Source: Asterella californica (lineage: Eukaryota; Streptophyta; Marchantiopsida; Marchantiales; Aytoniaceae). Taken from it: 64,000 nt of DNA. Within the stretch, counting starts at the first letter, position 1, and each line of letters opens with the position of its first letter. The DNA is taken from contig JAYKYS010000019.1 of NCBI GenBank assembly GCA_036924285.1, forward strand, positions 744,001-808,000, given 5' to 3'. Positions 61,546-64,000 of this stretch are shown piece after piece. The notes below the pieces were generated by a model. It did no database searches and was not told the origin of the DNA. It saw only the letters and a list, made by a program, of their open reading frames with translations. The translations under genes were made by a program, and so were the position numbers.

Positions 61546-62477
61546 CTGTTGTTTAATTTCAGTGAAGAGGCTCCTTTATTCTGTTGTTTGTGCAAGTAGT
61601 AATCCTTGGCAAGAGCTATGTGACATAAGATAAAATACTGTAGACAACGACTCCCATGATACTACATACCTTTACTGTAAAGATCTTGAGAAGAGAATTG
61701 ATGAAGCATATGAGTTAGAGGTTTCACTTGGTGGTAGAGAATCAGACAACTTAGTGTTTTTATGAAGATTGGAAAAGTTCTTCTTTGCATATGAACGACA
61801 CTTGTGAGATTGTTAATGGGTCCTCAACTCCTCTCGGCAACATAGAACTTGGACAAACAATGGTCCAGTTGATTTACTCTGCTAGATCATTTATGTTTCT
61901 GCAGTATTTGTATGTTTATTAGTAGAATAGATCCGATACATGGTCCCTAATGGAGGGACTAGATCCTAGCAAGTTCATGGGTATTTGTTTTCAAGTTTAG
62001 CACGTAAATATTTATAACAGTTTCAGTCCTAGTACGTGAGTAATGTTTCATTCAGTGTCTTAAACAAACATCAGTAAAGACTCTACTACAAATTCTAGCT
62101 TGGAATTGCAGAAATAAGAACTCTGATGTACACATATTGTAGAACACATTGGTACGCAGAGAGAACACAAATGTTTATAAATATTACGGTTATACAAAAT
62201 AAGTTTACAAATCCAGTTGATTGCTCCTGCACTGTCAAGAATTTTGCATCTACTACACAAAGTAAAGCTATGAAAGTGAGTAGAACTCATTTCTCTTTAA
62301 GCATATCATAAATATCTGTCAGAGATCGTCTCACTTCTTTGAACTCTTCTAAACTCACATTGAGACGATGATGATCTCTCAGTTTTATTCTGACTTGGTC
62401 CCATTTTCTTGTCTAGAGGTCTAGACAAAGATTATATTTTCTCCATGCATTCTATAACTTGACTACTGCTTTGTATC
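61546..62477. other. MULE 3' remnant, no intact gene
   Basis: Sequence between the SWIM end of the transposase and the RPA-like segment. Frames are short and without domains. The palindromic CTCAGTGCGAC arrays of the first MULE are not present here. Confidence 0.4.
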
Positions 62478-62807
62478 TCAAATCCATAACAAGACACGAG
62501 GAAAACTCAACACGGCACTACGTACAATCTCGTCTTGTCGTTCATTACTCAACTCACAAAATTGACAAGCGTCCATGTTGAACAACTTTGATGCTTCATC
62601 AAAAGTAGTTAACTGCAATGGTAGACCATCCATTGAACTATCGCATGCATACAACTGGAGTCTGAACGCAAAAGTGCTCTTCACGGACTGGTGATAAGTA
62701 ATGGATTTTCTTCTGCTCAACATGCATTGTCTACCATTTGGATCCGGGTGCGAATTTGTCGTGTATGTATAGTTCCATGGAAATATTTGAACACTGCTAT
62801 AGTTCAC
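62478..62807 (-). pseudogene. RPA70 C-terminal (DBD-C)-like segment beside the second MULE transposase
   Basis: The frame reads SVQIFPWNYTYTTNSHPDPN, then STFAFRLQLYACDSSMDGLP and LQLTTFDEASKLFNMDACQF followed by CELSNERQDEIVRSAV. This follows the RPA70 DBD-C order: FPWxYxxC zinc-ribbon entry, YxLxLxVxDxT strand, then LFDxEAxKLLGxSAxEF helix. The zinc ribbon has lost most cysteines (only one Cys is left where four are expected). It faces the transposase at 59.5-61.5 kb, exactly as the RPA-like segment at 22.5 kb faces its transposase. A frame at about 63060-63270 minus (YFGAVSLDVENEPCSGLTLC) could be upstream coding sequence. Confidence 0.52.
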
Positions 62808-64000
62808 AATAAGTACAGAAATGGATCCAAATTTTACACCCTACAGTTGTTGTAGTGCCTTGCTTGGTGATAACAAGCACTCCTTCGTCATCGTAGTCTC
62901 ATCTATCTATATCTCCTTGTGGACTGAAATCTATCATAACAATGTGCACGTGTTTTGGTTCTTGCAAAAGAAAAAACACGAAGAGTTCTGGTATGCATTG
63001 CCGCATACTGTGAAATACAAATTCACTTCAAGTCACGATATCGACAGAGATACAACTTGATCGCTCCGTCCATCAGACCCCAAACGGCTCTGTGGATAAG
63101 AATCTCACTCCATCTACTGGAATCATATTAGCACGGTAATACACATCACGCTTGATCATTATGTTCAGACTCGACACGCGTGCATTAGATTGACAAAGTG
63201 TGAGTCCACTACAGGGTTCGTTTTCTACATCCAAAGCGACACCGCTCCAAAATACTTCTTATCTGGAAGAAGTGAAGTCTAGAGCTCAGAAGAATGTTAT
63301 AACAACGATGATACTTCATTCGTTACCTTGAAGAATAAGAGAACTATCAATGCATAGCATAAACATCATCATGTTCCAATGAAAAACAACTCTACAATCT
63401 TTTGAACGCGTTTAAAACTGCACTGTGAAGTACTCAGCAACTTGGATATGTCGCTACTCTTTATGATTCATAAGACATTTGGTGTGTGAACCTCCAAGTT
63501 ATTGAACGTAAAGCATTCAGAAACTTGAGAGAGACGGCTTCATGAGAGAAGTCTCCATGTGAAATCTTAACTACTAAATGAGTTCAATGATGGGATACCT
63601 ATGAGACGGTTCTCTATGATGCAGCTGGAGAGAGTATCGAGCAAGTGATATATTACCATATGTGAAATATTTTGAATGAAGTTTGAATCTTCTTCATTGA
63701 TACTTGTCAAAGTGTCTATTCTCTTGCTGTAAGATTTTTAATATTATCTCCACCTAAATAATCTCTATGTTAATATATACCTTCCATTAGATATAAATAT
63801 TAGTGATAACTATTTTAACCATCAAGAAATCATCGAAAGGAGATTTTTTGTTAGTCTTCAAGTTAACTACTTCATTCTATACAACAAAATCACTAGTGTC
63901 GTGTCTTTCATGTCCTTCTTCCGTAAAGAAATCTCATTTCATAAAGAAGTCTCATGTCTGACAGTGCGCACCTTTGGACCCATAGGCACGTAGTGCTTCA
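62808..64000. other. Right-hand remnant region, no intact gene
   Basis: AT-rich with short frames only. It may include upstream parts of the RPA-like gene on the minus strand and the missing right end of the second MULE. Nothing further is supported. Confidence 0.35.

Overview
Nuclear DNA of a land plant. Three conserved plant genes can be read with plant-type GT..AG introns: the N-terminal exon of an SGT/SGTA-type co-chaperone (minus strand, 1-420, cut by the window edge), a complete nine-exon CNOT9/RCD1-like CCR4-NOT subunit (plus, 13072-18905, 295 aa) and a complete four-exon cytosolic alkaline/neutral invertase (minus, 56334-53137, 588 aa). Small compact genes, GA/CT-rich leaders and Mutator-like elements fit many plants. 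A non-seed plant (bryophyte or lycophyte) is my guess, but nothing here proves the clade.

Layout. 1-0.96 kb: SGT and its upstream region. 1-5.9 kb: AT-rich repeats with a recurrent hairpin element. 5.9-12.3 kb: relic DNA with a possible broken DDE transposase. 13.1-18.9 kb: CNOT9; several of its introns carry foldbacks and small tandem repeats. 22.0-30.9 kb: one Mutator-like element (MULE) whose ends can be placed, 22003-30884, with about 290-bp inverted termini and a 9-bp target duplication. 31-35.5 kb: a tRNA-like SINE head, direct repeats, an unassigned acidic ORF pair and a dense TTGTCATTC motif field. 35.5-53 kb: mostly non-coding, with hairpins, a degenerate roughly 200-bp repeat array and microsatellites. 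53.1-56.3 kb: invertase. 56.3-58.6 kb: its GA/CT-rich upstream region. 59.5-62.8 kb: a second, decayed MULE of the same family.

Most interesting: in both MULE copies a segment resembling the C-terminal OB-fold/zinc-ribbon domain of replication protein A 70 (RPA70 DBD-C) lies beyond the transposase 3' end and points back at it. The same arrangement twice suggests a heritable part of this MULE lineage: a transposase paired with a single-strand-DNA-binding protein, a pairing better known from Helitrons. The full-length copy also carries a coiled-coil plus FCP1/NIF-type HAD phosphatase gene and a large array of palindromic CTCAGTGCGAC / GTCGCACTGAG units. Both transposase genes are broken, so the system is fossil here. 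All homology calls are by eye from motifs; no database search was run.
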